Part shown: positions 44,115-53,428 of the stretch, one piece after another | Position numbering within the stretch: the stretch's first letter is position 1 | Layout of the letters: the number at the start of each line of letters is the position of its first letter | NCBI GenBank assembly: GCA_900469475.1 | Contig: UBXG01000009.1 | Location: 434,001 to 498,000 of the forward strand | DNA from: Hyphomicrobiales bacterium | Lineage (GTDB): Bacteria > Pseudomonadota > Alphaproteobacteria > Rhizobiales > Rhizobiaceae | Direction: 5' to 3' | DNA: 64,000 bases | The notes under the pieces: model-generated | Seen by the model: only the letters and a program-made list of their open reading frames with translations | Told to the model about the DNA's origin: nothing | Database searches by the model: none | Translations under genes and position numbers: made by a program

Positions 44115-45161
44115 TCAGGCAAGCGCCACGTCCTTATGACTGATATCCGAGGCGAGCGCTTTGTCGAGAACCTTCTGAATGTTGGCCGCGCGGCGGAACG
44201 AAGGCTCCTGTGTCCTGCCCATTCTGACCGCCTGGACAAACCGCTGATAATTGGTTTCCACTTCGTCGAACGGGATATCGCGCCATGTTGCCGTATGAAC
44301 GTCTTCGGCGAGGCAGGCGCGAAGCGTCGACTTTCCTGTGTCATAGATGATCTCGATCGAGCCCGTCTCGCCGTAAATCCGGAGGCGCAGTTGGTCCATC
44401 TGCCCGGCAGCGGTGCGCGTCGCCTGGATCGTGCCGATCGCTCCCGTCGTGAAATCGACATTCATGGTGAAGCTGTCATTCGCATCGAGATCGTATTCGC
44501 CGATCTTGTGGCCAGGCGCCTTGTCGAAAGTCTTCAGCCGCGCGAAAACATGAGCGATATCGAGACCGGAACCATAGGAAGCGAAGTCCACGATATGGAT
44601 ACCGATATCGCCGAGCGCACCGTTCGAGCCATGCTTCTTGCTGAGACGCCACAGCCATTTGCTCTCGGATTTCCAGTCGCCCCAATGCTTCCCCACCAGC
44701 CAGCTTTGCAAATGCGAAGCTTCGACATGCCTCACCTTGCCGATTTCGCCGGCGAGCACCATCTGCCGCCCCTTCTGCAGGGCAGGTGAATTGCGATAGG
44801 TGAAATTCACCATGCCGACCTTGCCGGCCTTCTCGATAGCCTCGGTCATTTCCATCGCCTTGGTTGCGTCGGTCGCAAGCGGCTTTTCGCAGAAGACATG
44901 CTTGCCGGCCGCAATCGCCTGCAGCGTCGTCGGGTGGTGAACAGCGTCAGGCGTCACATTGGCCACGGCATCGAACTCGCCCCAGGCCAAGGCCTCTTCC
45001 AGCGAGGCAAAACGATTGGGAATACCGTGTTCCGAGCAAAAGGCGGCCAGCCGCTCGGGCACGACATCGACGCCGCCCACGACGCTGACGCCTTCGATCT
45101 CCTTGAAACTTGCCGCGTGCTTGTTGGCCATTCCGCCGGTGCCGAGAATGAGCAGGCGCAT
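44115..45161 (-). CDS. Gfo/Idh/MocA-family oxidoreductase
   Basis: A 348-residue NAD(P)-dependent sugar dehydrogenase-type enzyme. The Rossmann motif is at the N-terminus (RLLILGTGGMANKHA), followed by the family EKPLA motif near residue 95 (HVFCEKPLATD), YRNSPALQKGRQ and GDIGIHIVDFASY, which carries the usual catalytic D/H pair. It probably oxidises or epimerises a sugar or sugar acid taken up by the adjacent importer. ATG at 45161 has GGAGGATCAG immediately upstream. It is divergent from the CUT1 importer operon and convergent with the ROK gene. Confidence 0.9.
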   Translation of the reverse strand: MRLLILGTGGMANKHAASFKEIEGVSVVGGVDVVPERLAAFCSEHGIPNRFASLEEALAWGEFDAVANVTPDAVHHPTTLQAIAAGKHVFCEKPLATDATKAMEMTEAIEKAGKVGMVNFTYRNSPALQKGRQMVLAGEIGKVRHVEASHLQSWLVGKHWGDWKSESKWLWRLSKKHGSNGALGDIGIHIVDFASYGSGLDIAHVFARLKTFDKAPGHKIGEYDLDANDSFTMNVDFTTGAIGTIQATRTAAGQMDQLRLRIYGETGSIEIIYDTGKSTLRACLAEDVHTATWRDIPFDEVETNYQRFVQAVRMGRTQEPSFRRAANIQKVLDKALASDISHKDVALA

Positions 45162-45325
45162 CTGATCCTCCATGGATAATTTGGCCGTTTCGATAGCCAG
45201 AGTAAAACTTCGCCGTCCATCGCGGATGGCCGCGATGGCTCGACTGTTATGGGATCGGAAATGCGGGTTGAGGCCGCTAGCTACTGCTGAATGTCGCCAA
45301 CATCTCAATCCTCCCGAGCCGCGAC

Positions 45326-45355
45326 TTGACATCAAACCAAAGTAACTTAATCTAA
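45326..45355 (+). promoter_or_regulatory. Promoter of the CUT1 operon with ROK operator copy 2
   Basis: A consensus -35 TTGACA lies at 45326-45331. The 18-bp site CAAAGTAACTTAATCTAA at 45338-45355 occupies the spacer and -10 position (possible -10 TAATCT at 45348-45353). Copy 1 lies reversed at 42863-42880. Binding here would exclude RNA polymerase, as expected for repression. Confidence 0.6.
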
Positions 45356-45431
45356 TTAATGCAGCATGGAAATGAGGAGAGGTCAACTGACCGCCAGGCT
45401 GTATCCGTTCAAAATGGGGAGGAGACCCATC

Positions 45432-46730
45432 ATGAAGAGAGCGTTCGTCAGCGCCTTGGCGCTGAGCACGATGTTGTTTTCATTGCCTGCCGCATTAGCC
45501 CAGGAACTGGCGACGAAGGACAGGATCGGCCTTGCCGATGCGCCGAAAACCCTCACTATCCGGCTCACGAACGACAGCCCCAACAACGCCGATCCGGCGA
45601 TTGCCCAGGGCTACCAAAAGCTCTTCGTCGATTTCATCAAGAAGCATCCCGACTGGAAGCTGCAGATGCAGTTCATGTCGGCGGATATCGGTACCGAACA
45701 GGCAAAAATGCTCGAACAGGCGAAGGCCGGCAACGCTCCCGACTGCGCCGCTGTCGACTCCTTCGTCCTCTCACAGTTCATGGTCAATCATGTGCTCGCC
45801 GACTTCACCCCCTATTTCTCGAAGGATGAGGTTGCCGATCTCTTTCCCTTCATCCGCAACGGCATTACCGACAAGGATCAGACCATCCACGCCTGGTGGT
45901 GGGATACCGATCTTCGCGTTCTCTACCGCAACAAGTCCATCGTCCCCGATGCACCACAGACCTGGGACGACCTGAAGAAGGCCGGCATCGCCTCCGTCAA
46001 GGAAGGCATGGAGGGTATTCTTTTCAACGCCGGCCGCTATGAGGGTTCGACCTTCGACTGGCTCGCCAATTACTGGGCGCTCGGCGGCAAGCTCGTCGAC
46101 GATAGCGGCAAACCTGTTTTCGGCGAGGGCGAAAACAAGGAGAAATTCCTCAAGGCGCTGACCTATTACAAGGATCTCGTCGATTCCGGCGCCGCACCCA
46201 AGCGTGTGACCACGATCGGCAACTATGATGATCTGAACGCGGCCGCGGCTGCCGGAACGACGGCGCTCTTCATCGGCGGCAACTGGCAGCTTGCCCAATT
46301 GAAGGCAACACTGGATGCAGACGAGTTCGCCAACTGGACTTTCTCGCCCATCCCAGGCCCGACTGCCGATCAGCGCTCGACCGGTACCGGCGGCTGGACG
46401 ATTGCCTCGTTCAGCAAGGATAAGGACAAGGTCGAGATGTGCGCCAACCTTGCCCGCGACATCTACATGGGGCCGGGCAATGCGCTTCAGCAGCAATTGC
46501 CGACCCGCAAATCGCTCTTCGACAAATATGAAGTCTTCGCGACTGAAGCCAACAAGACCTTTGCCGAAGCTCTCGCCAACGGCCAGGCCCGCCCCGGCGC
46601 CCCGATCTATCCGGAAATCTCAAATCAGATCCAGATCATGATGGGCGACGTCCTGTCGGGTACCAAACAGCCGGAAGAGGCCCTTAACGCGGCTTTCAAG
46701 GCGACTATGGAGGCTTACAAGCGTCTCTAA
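45432..46730 (+). CDS. Periplasmic sugar-binding protein, CUT1 type
   Basis: A 432-residue extracytoplasmic binding protein of the maltose/glycerol-phosphate class. The signal peptide is clear (MKRAFVSALALSTMLFSLPA, cleavage after ALA). The mature protein has LTIRLTNDSPNNADPAI, GTEQAKMLEQAKAGNAPDCA, a WDTDLRVLYRNKSI segment and an aromatic-rich GTGGWTIASFSK region for sugar stacking. ATG at 45432 follows GGGGAGGAGA. It heads an operon with two permeases, a ROK repressor, a TIM-barrel enzyme and a MalK-type ATPase. Confidence 0.92.
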   Translation: MKRAFVSALALSTMLFSLPAALAQELATKDRIGLADAPKTLTIRLTNDSPNNADPAIAQGYQKLFVDFIKKHPDWKLQMQFMSADIGTEQAKMLEQAKAGNAPDCAAVDSFVLSQFMVNHVLADFTPYFSKDEVADLFPFIRNGITDKDQTIHAWWWDTDLRVLYRNKSIVPDAPQTWDDLKKAGIASVKEGMEGILFNAGRYEGSTFDWLANYWALGGKLVDDSGKPVFGEGENKEKFLKALTYYKDLVDSGAAPKRVTTIGNYDDLNAAAAAGTTALFIGGNWQLAQLKATLDADEFANWTFSPIPGPTADQRSTGTGGWTIASFSKDKDKVEMCANLARDIYMGPGNALQQQLPTRKSLFDKYEVFATEANKTFAEALANGQARPGAPIYPEISNQIQIMMGDVLSGTKQPEEALNAAFKATMEAYKRL

Positions 46731-46743
46731 CGATTGCGATCAC

Positions 46744-46767
46744 GGCAGCGCCCTTAGGGGCGCCGCC
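46744..46767 (+). terminator. Hairpin between binding-protein and permease genes
   Basis: GCGCCC and GGGCGC pair around TTAG, extended by GGC/GCC across one mismatch. There is no T-tract, so it is more likely an mRNA-stabilising structure that gives excess binding protein than a terminator. Confidence 0.4.
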
Positions 46768-46797
46768 GGCAGTATCAAACCCGGACAGAGAAGCCCA

Positions 46798-47727
46798 ATG
46801 ACCCCAATCGCCATCGAGGCTGCCAGCCGACCCCACAGCAGATCGTTCATGCGCCGCTTTGCAGGTGCGCCTCTACCCTGGATCATGCCCGTGATCATCG
46901 TCATCGGCATCTTCTATCTCTATCCGATGATCGACGTGTTCCGTCTGTCTTTCACCAATGCGACGCTGATCGGTGACAATCAGGATTATACACTCGCTTC
47001 CATTGCGAACATGCTGAGTTCGCCGCAGCTTCCCGACATCCTCTGGGCTACCCTCGTCTTCGTCGGCGGCAGCGTCATCGGCCAGCAGATCCTCGGCCTT
47101 GCCGTCGCCGTCGTCGTCGTTCGCGGAGAAAAGCGCGGCCTGTTCGGCACGACAATCCTCAGAACCACGGCGCTGATCGCCTGGGTCGTGCCGGGCATTG
47201 CCGGCGGCATCATCTGGCAGATGCTGTTTTCGGAAGCGCCCTATGGCGCGCTCAACAGCATCCTGCGGCTCATGCATCTGCCGACGGTTGCCTGGCTTTC
47301 CGATCCCGCCATCGCGCCTTGGTCGGCCCTGATCTCGAACATCTGGCGCGGAACGGCCTTCTCGATGGTTGTCATGTATGCCGCGTTGAAGGCAATCGAT
47401 CCCTCGCTCTACGAGGCGGCGGAAGTGGATGGTGCGACGAGCTCGCAGCAGTTCTTCTTCATCACCATTCCGCAGCTGCGGGCGGCTATCCTCGTCAACA
47501 TGATCCTCATCACCATCATGACGCTGAACACTTTCGACGCGATCATCACTTTGACGGGCGGCGGGCCTGGCCGCGCCACCGAAGTCATATCGCTCTACGT
47601 CTTCAACATCGTCTTCCGCAACTACGATCTGTCCGGCGGTAGTGTGCTTTCCGTGCTGATGCTCATCATCAGCCTCGGACTGGCCGTTGTTTATGCGTCA
47701 TTCCTGCCGAAGGAGGATGAACGATGA
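46798..47727 (+). CDS. Sugar ABC importer permease, MalF/UgpA type
   Basis: A 309-residue permease with six membrane segments, beginning with WIMPVIIVIGIFYLYPMIDV. The EAA loop is YEAAEVDGATSSQQFFFITI, the CUT1 contact site for the ATPase, and TGGGPGRATEVISLY follows. It lies 67 bases after the binding-protein gene and its stop overlaps the start of the second permease (ATGA). Together they form the heterodimeric channel. Confidence 0.92.
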   Translation: MTPIAIEAASRPHSRSFMRRFAGAPLPWIMPVIIVIGIFYLYPMIDVFRLSFTNATLIGDNQDYTLASIANMLSSPQLPDILWATLVFVGGSVIGQQILGLAVAVVVVRGEKRGLFGTTILRTTALIAWVVPGIAGGIIWQMLFSEAPYGALNSILRLMHLPTVAWLSDPAIAPWSALISNIWRGTAFSMVVMYAALKAIDPSLYEAAEVDGATSSQQFFFITIPQLRAAILVNMILITIMTLNTFDAIITLTGGGPGRATEVISLYVFNIVFRNYDLSGGSVLSVLMLIISLGLAVVYASFLPKEDER

Positions 47728-48566
47728 GCAGGCGCACCGGCACGCGCTTCGGCGATTTTCTGAGCTATCTCTTCATGCTGGCGATGTTCGTCTTCTTCGC
47801 CGGCCCGCTCACCTACCTTCTATCGATGGCGCTACGCGACAAGCGGGAGATTTATCGCGGCGTGGCGCGCTATATCCCGCACAATCCCACCATCGACAAT
47901 TTCATCACCGTGCTCAACAACAGCTACTTCCCGCTCTATCTGTGGAACGGCCTGAAGCTCGCGGCTCTGAGCGGCTTCGGCGTTTTGATCGTCGCCATGC
48001 CCGCGGCCTACGCCTTCTCGCGCTTTCAGTTCCGGGGCAAGGGCCTTTCGATGATGGGGCTTCTGCTCTTTCAAATGATCTCGCCGCTGGTCATCATGGT
48101 GCCGCTCTACCGCTATATGAACCGTCTCGGCCTGCTCGATACGCATTTCGCCGTGACGATGGTCTATATCGCGCTTGGCGTGCCGCTTGCGACATGGCTC
48201 CTGAAGAGCACCATCGACGGAATTCCACGCAGCCTTGATGAAGCGGCGATGATCGACGGATGCAACCGCTTCTCCGTTTTCTGGCGGATCGTCCTGCCAC
48301 TGTCGGCACCAGGCATTGCCTCCGTCTTCATCATCACCGTCATTGCCGGCTGGTCTCAATTCCTCGTACCTTTTCTGCTGCTCACGCAAAACAATTTGAT
48401 GCCGATCGGCGTCGGGATCTTTAACTTCCGTGGCATGCAAACCGACTCATCCATCCAGCTGCTGGCGGCCGCCTGCCTCATCTCCGTCGTACCGGCGATC
48501 GTCGCGTTCCTGTCGCTGCAGCGGCTGATCCTTGGCTCCATGACCAGTGGCTCGGTAAAGGGATGA
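47724..48566 (+). CDS. Sugar ABC importer permease, MalG/UgpE type
   Basis: A 280-residue second permease with six membrane segments. Family features are PAAYAFSRFQFRGKG, the EAA loop DEAAMIDGCNRFSVFWRIVL and, near the C-terminus, a PIGVGIFNFRG segment. Start and stop positions show four-base coupling with the upstream permease. The next gene is a ROK repressor 37 bases downstream. Confidence 0.92.
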   Translation: MSRRTGTRFGDFLSYLFMLAMFVFFAGPLTYLLSMALRDKREIYRGVARYIPHNPTIDNFITVLNNSYFPLYLWNGLKLAALSGFGVLIVAMPAAYAFSRFQFRGKGLSMMGLLLFQMISPLVIMVPLYRYMNRLGLLDTHFAVTMVYIALGVPLATWLLKSTIDGIPRSLDEAAMIDGCNRFSVFWRIVLPLSAPGIASVFIITVIAGWSQFLVPFLLLTQNNLMPIGVGIFNFRGMQTDSSIQLLAAACLISVVPAIVAFLSLQRLILGSMTSGSVKG

Positions 48567-48603
48567 GGCCGGTTTGCGCGCCCCAGACTGATAAAGGATC
48601 CCG

Positions 48604-49845
48604 ATGATGAACCAAACGACCGGTGTCAAACCGTCTCCCGACCTGACGGGAGCCAATGTCGAGGATGCGGGCGAGCATAATCGAGCCGTCGTTCTGCGTT
48701 GCATCCACAGGCAAGCACCGATTTCGCGTGCGGAAATCGCCCGGCAGACCGGCTTCACCAAGCCGGCGATCGCCCGCATCGTCGATCGCCTGCTCGATGA
48801 AGGCCTGATCATCGAAGCCCGCCGGCGCCATGGCCTGAGGGGGCAGCCGGCGATCGAACTTGAGATCAACCCCGACGCCTTCTTTGCGATCGGCATCAAC
48901 ATCGATCGTGACCATCTGACGATCCTCGCCGTCGATGCCGTCGGCAACGTGCGCGCCCGCGTCCACCATGAGAAGCGCTACATCCTGCCGGGCGAATTCA
49001 TGCAGCTGACCGCCGATGCGATCTCGCATTTCCAGCGAAGCCGTCTGATCGACGACGCGCATCTGGCCGGTATCGGGCTTGCGATGCCGGACTGGCTCGG
49101 CGAGATCGCCTTCCTGGGCAAGCCCGACGATTACGGAGAGTGGATGGATTTCGATGTCCGGACCGCATTGGAAAACCTGACACAGCATCCCGTCTTCATC
49201 GAGAACGAAACCAATGCGGCAGCGCTTGCCGAGCTTGACTACGGGCTTGGCGCCGAAAGTCGCAGCTTCTTCTATATTTCGGTCAATGCCTGCCCAGGCG
49301 GCGGGCTGGTACTCGACGGCGCCGGCCATCGCGGCGCCATGGGCCTAAGCGGCGAGATCGGCTGGCTGCCAATCGCCGATCCACGCCACAGGGGAGGCCA
49401 GAAAGTAGAGCTTCTCGGCGAAATATTCTCGCTCTTCTTCCTCTACAAGTTCCTGGGCGAGCACGGCATCGAGGCAAACGTGCCCTCGGACCTCCTCACG
49501 CTGGATGCCCGTGGAAGGAAGCTGGTCTCGCAATGGCTGAAGACGATGAGCGCGCATCTCGCTGTCGCGGTCAAGCACATCGGCATGATCGTCGATCCCG
49601 ATGCCATCATCCTTGGCGGCCGCTTGCCTATCCGCATGATCGATGAGCTGCTGCGCTATGTCCACGACCACCTTGATATGGAGGATACGGCGCTGCCATC
49701 GATCCATCGTGCCTCGCTCGGCGAGGACGCCTGCGCGATCGGCGCCGCGGCAATGCCGATGGCGGCAGCCCTCATGCTCGCCTCGGCCGATGAGGTCCAG
49801 CGCACGCGTTCACCGCTCAAATTCATGGACCGCCTGAACAATTGA
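48604..49845 (+). CDS. Second ROK-family transcriptional regulator
   Basis: A 413-residue regulator with an N-terminal winged helix-turn-helix (RQAPISRAEIARQTGFTKPA, then VDRLLDEGLI) and a C-terminal ROK domain (ENETNAAALAELDYGLG, GHRGAMGLSGEIGWLPI). The Cys zinc cluster is absent and ATP-binding residues look incomplete, so it is a repressor and not a kinase. It lies inside the CUT1 operon, which implies autoregulation with the genes it serves. Whether it or the divergent ROK protein at 42964 binds the shared 18-bp site is open. Confidence 0.87.
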   Translation: MMNQTTGVKPSPDLTGANVEDAGEHNRAVVLRCIHRQAPISRAEIARQTGFTKPAIARIVDRLLDEGLIIEARRRHGLRGQPAIELEINPDAFFAIGINIDRDHLTILAVDAVGNVRARVHHEKRYILPGEFMQLTADAISHFQRSRLIDDAHLAGIGLAMPDWLGEIAFLGKPDDYGEWMDFDVRTALENLTQHPVFIENETNAAALAELDYGLGAESRSFFYISVNACPGGGLVLDGAGHRGAMGLSGEIGWLPIADPRHRGGQKVELLGEIFSLFFLYKFLGEHGIEANVPSDLLTLDARGRKLVSQWLKTMSAHLAVAVKHIGMIVDPDAIILGGRLPIRMIDELLRYVHDHLDMEDTALPSIHRASLGEDACAIGAAAMPMAAALMLASADEVQRTRSPLKFMDRLNN

Positions 49846-49876
49846 ATTGGCGGCTGCGGCCGCAGGGAGGATTTTA

Positions 49877-50731
49877 ATGAGGATCGGTTTTTATACGTCG
49901 ACGTTCAACGACAGGCCATTCGAAGAGGTGGTGGACTTCGCTGCTTCCGCCGGCTTCGACGCAATCGAAATCGATGTCCGCGGCCATATCAAGACACCGG
50001 ACAAGGTGCGGGCGGCGGTCGCCCTTGCCCGCGACCGCAACCTCTTCGTCTCCTCGATCGCCTTTTTCGGCAATCAGCTCGATACCGATCGCGCCAAACG
50101 CGGCGAGCTTCGAGCCATCACCGAGGAATTCGCCGACGCGATCGGCGAAGCGGACGTGCCGATCTTCGTAATCTTTCCCGGCCGAGATGAAAGCGCGGAC
50201 GAGGACGCCAATTATGATGATTTCGCCGACTTCGCCAACCGGCTGATCGTCCGGACGACATCGAGCGGGTTGGTCTTCGCGATCGAAAACTGGCCCGGCC
50301 CGAAGGACAATTTCATCGGCACCACGCCGAAAGGCTGGCAGGAGCTCTTCAAACGAATTCCCGACAAGCGCTTCGGCCTTGAATTCGACCCTTCCCATCT
50401 CATCCGCATCGGCGTCGATCCCTATGTCGCCATGGATGCGGTCAAGGATCGCATCGCCATCCTTCATGCCAAGGACACGGCAATCGATGCGGCCGTACAG
50501 CAGGCCGTCGGCTATCACGGCAAGGGGTGGTGGCAGTACAAGCTGCCGGGCCATGGCCTTCTCGATTGGCCGCGTTTCCTGCGTCAGGCGCGTGCCAACG
50601 GCTTCGACGGGACGCTTTCGATCGAACACGAGGATGCAGCTTTCGGTTGGCCGGGTAAGGACCTCGCCCAACGAAAGGAAGGCGAGCGCCTCGGCCTTGC
50701 CTATCTCCGAAAGGTCTTGAACGGGCTTTGA
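49877..50731 (+). CDS. Sugar phosphate isomerase/epimerase-type TIM-barrel protein
   Basis: A 284-residue protein of the xylose-isomerase-like TIM-barrel (AP endonuclease 2) family. It contains FDAIEIDVRGHI, VFAIENWPG (metal-ligand Glu), FGLEFDPSHLIRIG (Asp and His ligands), AILHAKD and a late TLSIEHED with the final metal Glu. It is therefore likely to isomerise or epimerise a keto-sugar or inositol derivative using a divalent metal. ATG at 49877 follows GGGAGGATTTTA. Located in the CUT1 operon, it probably works with the Gfo/Idh/MocA oxidoreductase on the imported sugar. Confidence 0.87.
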   Translation: MRIGFYTSTFNDRPFEEVVDFAASAGFDAIEIDVRGHIKTPDKVRAAVALARDRNLFVSSIAFFGNQLDTDRAKRGELRAITEEFADAIGEADVPIFVIFPGRDESADEDANYDDFADFANRLIVRTTSSGLVFAIENWPGPKDNFIGTTPKGWQELFKRIPDKRFGLEFDPSHLIRIGVDPYVAMDAVKDRIAILHAKDTAIDAAVQQAVGYHGKGWWQYKLPGHGLLDWPRFLRQARANGFDGTLSIEHEDAAFGWPGKDLAQRKEGERLGLAYLRKVLNGL

Positions 50732-50752
50732 AGCTATCCGGGAGGAGGGAAA

Positions 50753-51814
50753 ATGGCACATGTCAGAGTGAACAACGCGCGTAAGGACTATGGCGCATTC
50801 AAAGCCATCAAAGGCGTGTCGGTCGATATCCGCGACGGCGAGTTCGTCGTGCTCGTCGGCCCCTCTGGTTGCGGCAAATCCACGCTGCTCAGAATGATCG
50901 CCGGCCTGGAGGGGATCACCTCAGGCGATATCCAGATCGGCAGGCATATCGTCAACGATCTCGCGCCGAAGGATCGAGACATCGCGATGGTGTTCCAGAA
51001 CTATGCGCTCTATCCGCATATGACGGTCGCCAAGAACATGGGCTTCTCCCTGCGGCTGAAGCGGATGCCGAAGGCGGAAATCGATCAGCGGGTTGGCAAT
51101 GCCGCAAAGATCCTCGGGCTCGAAAACCTTCTTGAGCGATATCCGAAGCAGCTATCCGGCGGCCAGAGGCAACGTGTCGCCATGGGTCGCGCGATCGTAC
51201 GCGATCCCGCTGTCTTCCTCTTCGACGAACCCCTGTCGAACCTCGATGCGAAGCTTCGCGTCCAGATGCGCTCCGAGATCAAGGAAATGCACCAGCGGCT
51301 GCAGACCACGACAATCTATGTCACGCATGACCAGATCGAAGCGATGACGATGGCGGACAAGATCGTCGTCATGAAGGACGGCCTGATCGAGCAATCCGGA
51401 TCGCCGCTTGAGCTCTATGACCAGCCGGCCAATCTCTTCGTTGCGGGCTTCATCGGCTCTCCCGCGATGAATTTCATTAAGGGCAGCATGACAAACGCCG
51501 GTTTCCGTACCACCGACGGGATCGTGCTGCCGAGCGGTCAGCATCCGGCGGCGGCCGTTACCTATGGCATTCGCCCCGAAGATATCAGGCTCGTCCAGAA
51601 TGGCATTGCGGTGGAAACCGTCGTCGTCGAACCGACGGGATCCGAGACTATGGTCATCGTCCGCCTTGGTACGCAAACGGTCACCTGCGTTTTTCGCGAA
51701 CGGATCAGAGCCGCACCGGGCGATGTGCTGCACATCGCACCTGCCGATGAGGCAGTTCATCTATTTGACGAAAGTGGAGAGCGCATCGCGAGCACACGCT
51801 CGGAATTCAATTGA
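50753..51814 (+). CDS. Sugar ABC importer ATPase, UgpC/MalK type
   Basis: A 353-residue ATPase with Walker [15 protein letters not shown]-loop [14 protein letters not shown], signature [16 protein letters not shown], Walker [13 protein letters not shown] and H-loop [15 protein letters not shown]. The C-terminal TOBE/regulatory domain is complete ([11 protein letters not shown]). It is the last gene of the CUT1 operon and supplies the motor for the two permeases. A GGGAGGAGGGAAA site precedes ATG. Confidence 0.93.
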   Translation: MAHVRVNNARKDYGAFKAIKGVSVDIRDGEFVVLVGPSGCGKSTLLRMIAGLEGITSGDIQIGRHIVNDLAPKDRDIAMVFQNYALYPHMTVAKNMGFSLRLKRMPKAEIDQRVGNAAKILGLENLLERYPKQLSGGQRQRVAMGRAIVRDPAVFLFDEPLSNLDAKLRVQMRSEIKEMHQRLQTTTIYVTHDQIEAMTMADKIVVMKDGLIEQSGSPLELYDQPANLFVAGFIGSPAMNFIKGSMTNAGFRTTDGIVLPSGQHPAAAVTYGIRPEDIRLVQNGIAVETVVVEPTGSETMVIVRLGTQTVTCVFRERIRAAPGDVLHIAPADEAVHLFDESGERIASTRSEFN

Positions 51815-51827
51815 GGAGAGATGTTTA

Positions 51828-52043
51828 TTACCTGTGTGATGCCGCACGCAGCGATGGAGCAGAAGCCGTCTTGCGAATGGTAATTTCAATACCGCCCATG
51901 GACTTGCCGTCATCGGTCACATCCGGTACGCGAATGTAAAGGACCTCGGAATAGTTGCGGAACGTGCCGCCGATCAACTCATATATTGCAAGTGCAGTGT
52001 TCTCGGGAAGCTCTTCGACCGATACGCTTTTACGTTGCTGCAT
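51828..52043 (-). CDS. Small hypothetical protein, 71 residues
   Basis: The product begins MQQRKSVSVEELPENTALAI and has an alternating strand pattern (GTFRNYSEVLYIRVPDVTDD, IEITIRK), suggesting a small beta-rich soluble protein. ATG at 52043 has GGAAGAG at fair spacing; 15 upstream codons are in frame. It is convergent with the importer ATPase gene, 13 bases away. No family recognised. Confidence 0.55.
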   Translation of the reverse strand: MQQRKSVSVEELPENTALAIYELIGGTFRNYSEVLYIRVPDVTDDGKSMGGIEITIRKTASAPSLRAASHR

Positions 52044-52226
52044 GGGATGCTCTTCCAAAAGTCGGGCCGCCTTCAAGAGATTGGGCAACTGCCGACACTT
52101 TAGTCCTGATTTGTCGCAAAGATATCCCGGGAATCATGAAAGCTGTCACAAATGCGTGAGGTTCATTTCCAGGAAAGCGGTGCGGCGGCACGATGTCGTG
52201 ATTGGCGACCGAGTGGCGGGCTTACT

Positions 52227-53192
52227 CTATAGAGCAGCCTCGCATCGGGACCATGAAGATGGAGCGATCCGGAAGCCGTTCTTTCCCGACGATTTCACTT
52301 CATACAAACCACGATCCGCTTTGGCGAATATGTCCTTGGAAGAATGACCGGGCACGATTATCGCCGCGCCGACGGAGGTCGCGATGCGAATGGTCTTCGT
52401 CGGCGTGGAGACGGTCCAGTTCAACTCTCTGACAACGCGATCGGCGATTTTTGCGAGATCCTCGGTCGAAAGGCATTCGTGAATGACGGCGAACTCGTCG
52501 CCGCCAATGCGCGCCACCATATTGGCCTTGGGGACCGCGCGTGCAAGCCTGCGCCCTGCCACTTTGAGACAATCATCCCCAGCCTGATGTCCGAGAGTAT
52601 CGTTCACGGATTTGAAGCCGTCGAGATCCACGAGAAGGAGCGCTCTGCCGGTTCGGCCCTCGGCTGCGCATATTTCATTGAAAAACGCTTCGAATCTGGT
52701 GCGGGACGTCAACCCGGTGAGCATGTCGTACTCGGCCAATTGACGAAGCTGCTCGACCATCGTCTTCTCGGCGGTAACATCCTGCTTCATCCCGAAAATT
52801 CTGGTCGCAGCTCCGTTCGCGAATTCGACACAGGCGGTTATTCTGATCCATCGCCGATTGCCTCTTGCGGTAATGATCTCAGCATCCAGGCTGAAGCCCT
52901 CGCCCGTGCGAATTGCCTTCTCGCGCACCTCATCGAGACGCTTTCGAACCTCGGGAGTATAGAGTTTAAGGATCTCATCCCTCGTCAGCGGCGTTTGCGG
53001 CGCAAGATCAAAGAGCTCGTAGACCATATCCGTCCAGCTGAGCGTCTGGTCGGGAAGACTGCATTCCCATACCCCGATACGAGCGGCCTTGAACGATCGA
53101 TCAAACAATTCACGCAAATGCATGAACTCGCGCGAGGCGATTGCCTGAGGATCGAGTATTCCATTTCCATCGCAGGACACTGGGGGCCTCAC
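52227..53192 (-). CDS. PAS-GGDEF diguanylate cyclase
   Basis: A soluble protein of 298-321 residues depending on start. The N-terminal PAS fold spans about residues 33-143 (FKAARIGVWECSLPDQTLSW, then WIRITACVEFANG, GMKQDVTAEK). The diguanylate cyclase domain has DMLTGLTSRTRF, LLLVDLDGFKSVNDTLGH and an intact IGGDEFAVI motif. The RxxD inhibitory site is not present in the expected place. GTG at 53192 overlaps the stop of a small upstream ORF (GTGA), while ATG at 53123 is an alternative; neither has a good ribosome-binding site. It adds a second c-di-GMP source to the window. Confidence 0.87.
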   Translation of the reverse strand: MRPPVSCDGNGILDPQAIASREFMHLRELFDRSFKAARIGVWECSLPDQTLSWTDMVYELFDLAPQTPLTRDEILKLYTPEVRKRLDEVREKAIRTGEGFSLDAEIITARGNRRWIRITACVEFANGAATRIFGMKQDVTAEKTMVEQLRQLAEYDMLTGLTSRTRFEAFFNEICAAEGRTGRALLLVDLDGFKSVNDTLGHQAGDDCLKVAGRRLARAVPKANMVARIGGDEFAVIHECLSTEDLAKIADRVVRELNWTVSTPTKTIRIATSVGAAIIVPGHSSKDIFAKADRGLYEVKSSGKNGFRIAPSSWSRCEAAL

Positions 53193-53341
53193 CAGCTGAT
53201 CAAAAGGACCTCACCAGCTTTATCGCCGGTAATCTTTCCCAGTGGAACGATTACATGGATTGTTTGCATATTGGTTTCCAAATGCAAGAGCGCCGCGATG
53301 ATCATCGACATCAATAACCCTATTTTGAGGGCGGCCTCCAT
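53189..53341 (-). CDS. Possible 50-residue membrane ORF coupled to the diguanylate cyclase
   Basis: A short ORF from ATG at 53341 encodes a hydrophobic segment (LKIGLLMSMIIAALLHL) and a polar end. Its TGA overlaps the GTG start of the PAS-GGDEF gene by four bases, a pattern of translational coupling. It lacks a ribosome-binding site and a known family, so it may instead be leader or a remnant. Confidence 0.3.
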   Translation of the reverse strand: MEAALKIGLLMSMIIAALLHLETNMQTIHVIVPLGKITGDKAGEVLLISW

Positions 53342-53428
53342 GAAACAGAGGATTTCAGGCGTTTGTGAAAATGAGTCCCAGGGGCAAGAAGGATGTCTGC
53401 CCCAAACCGGATACTGAACCACTCCAGC

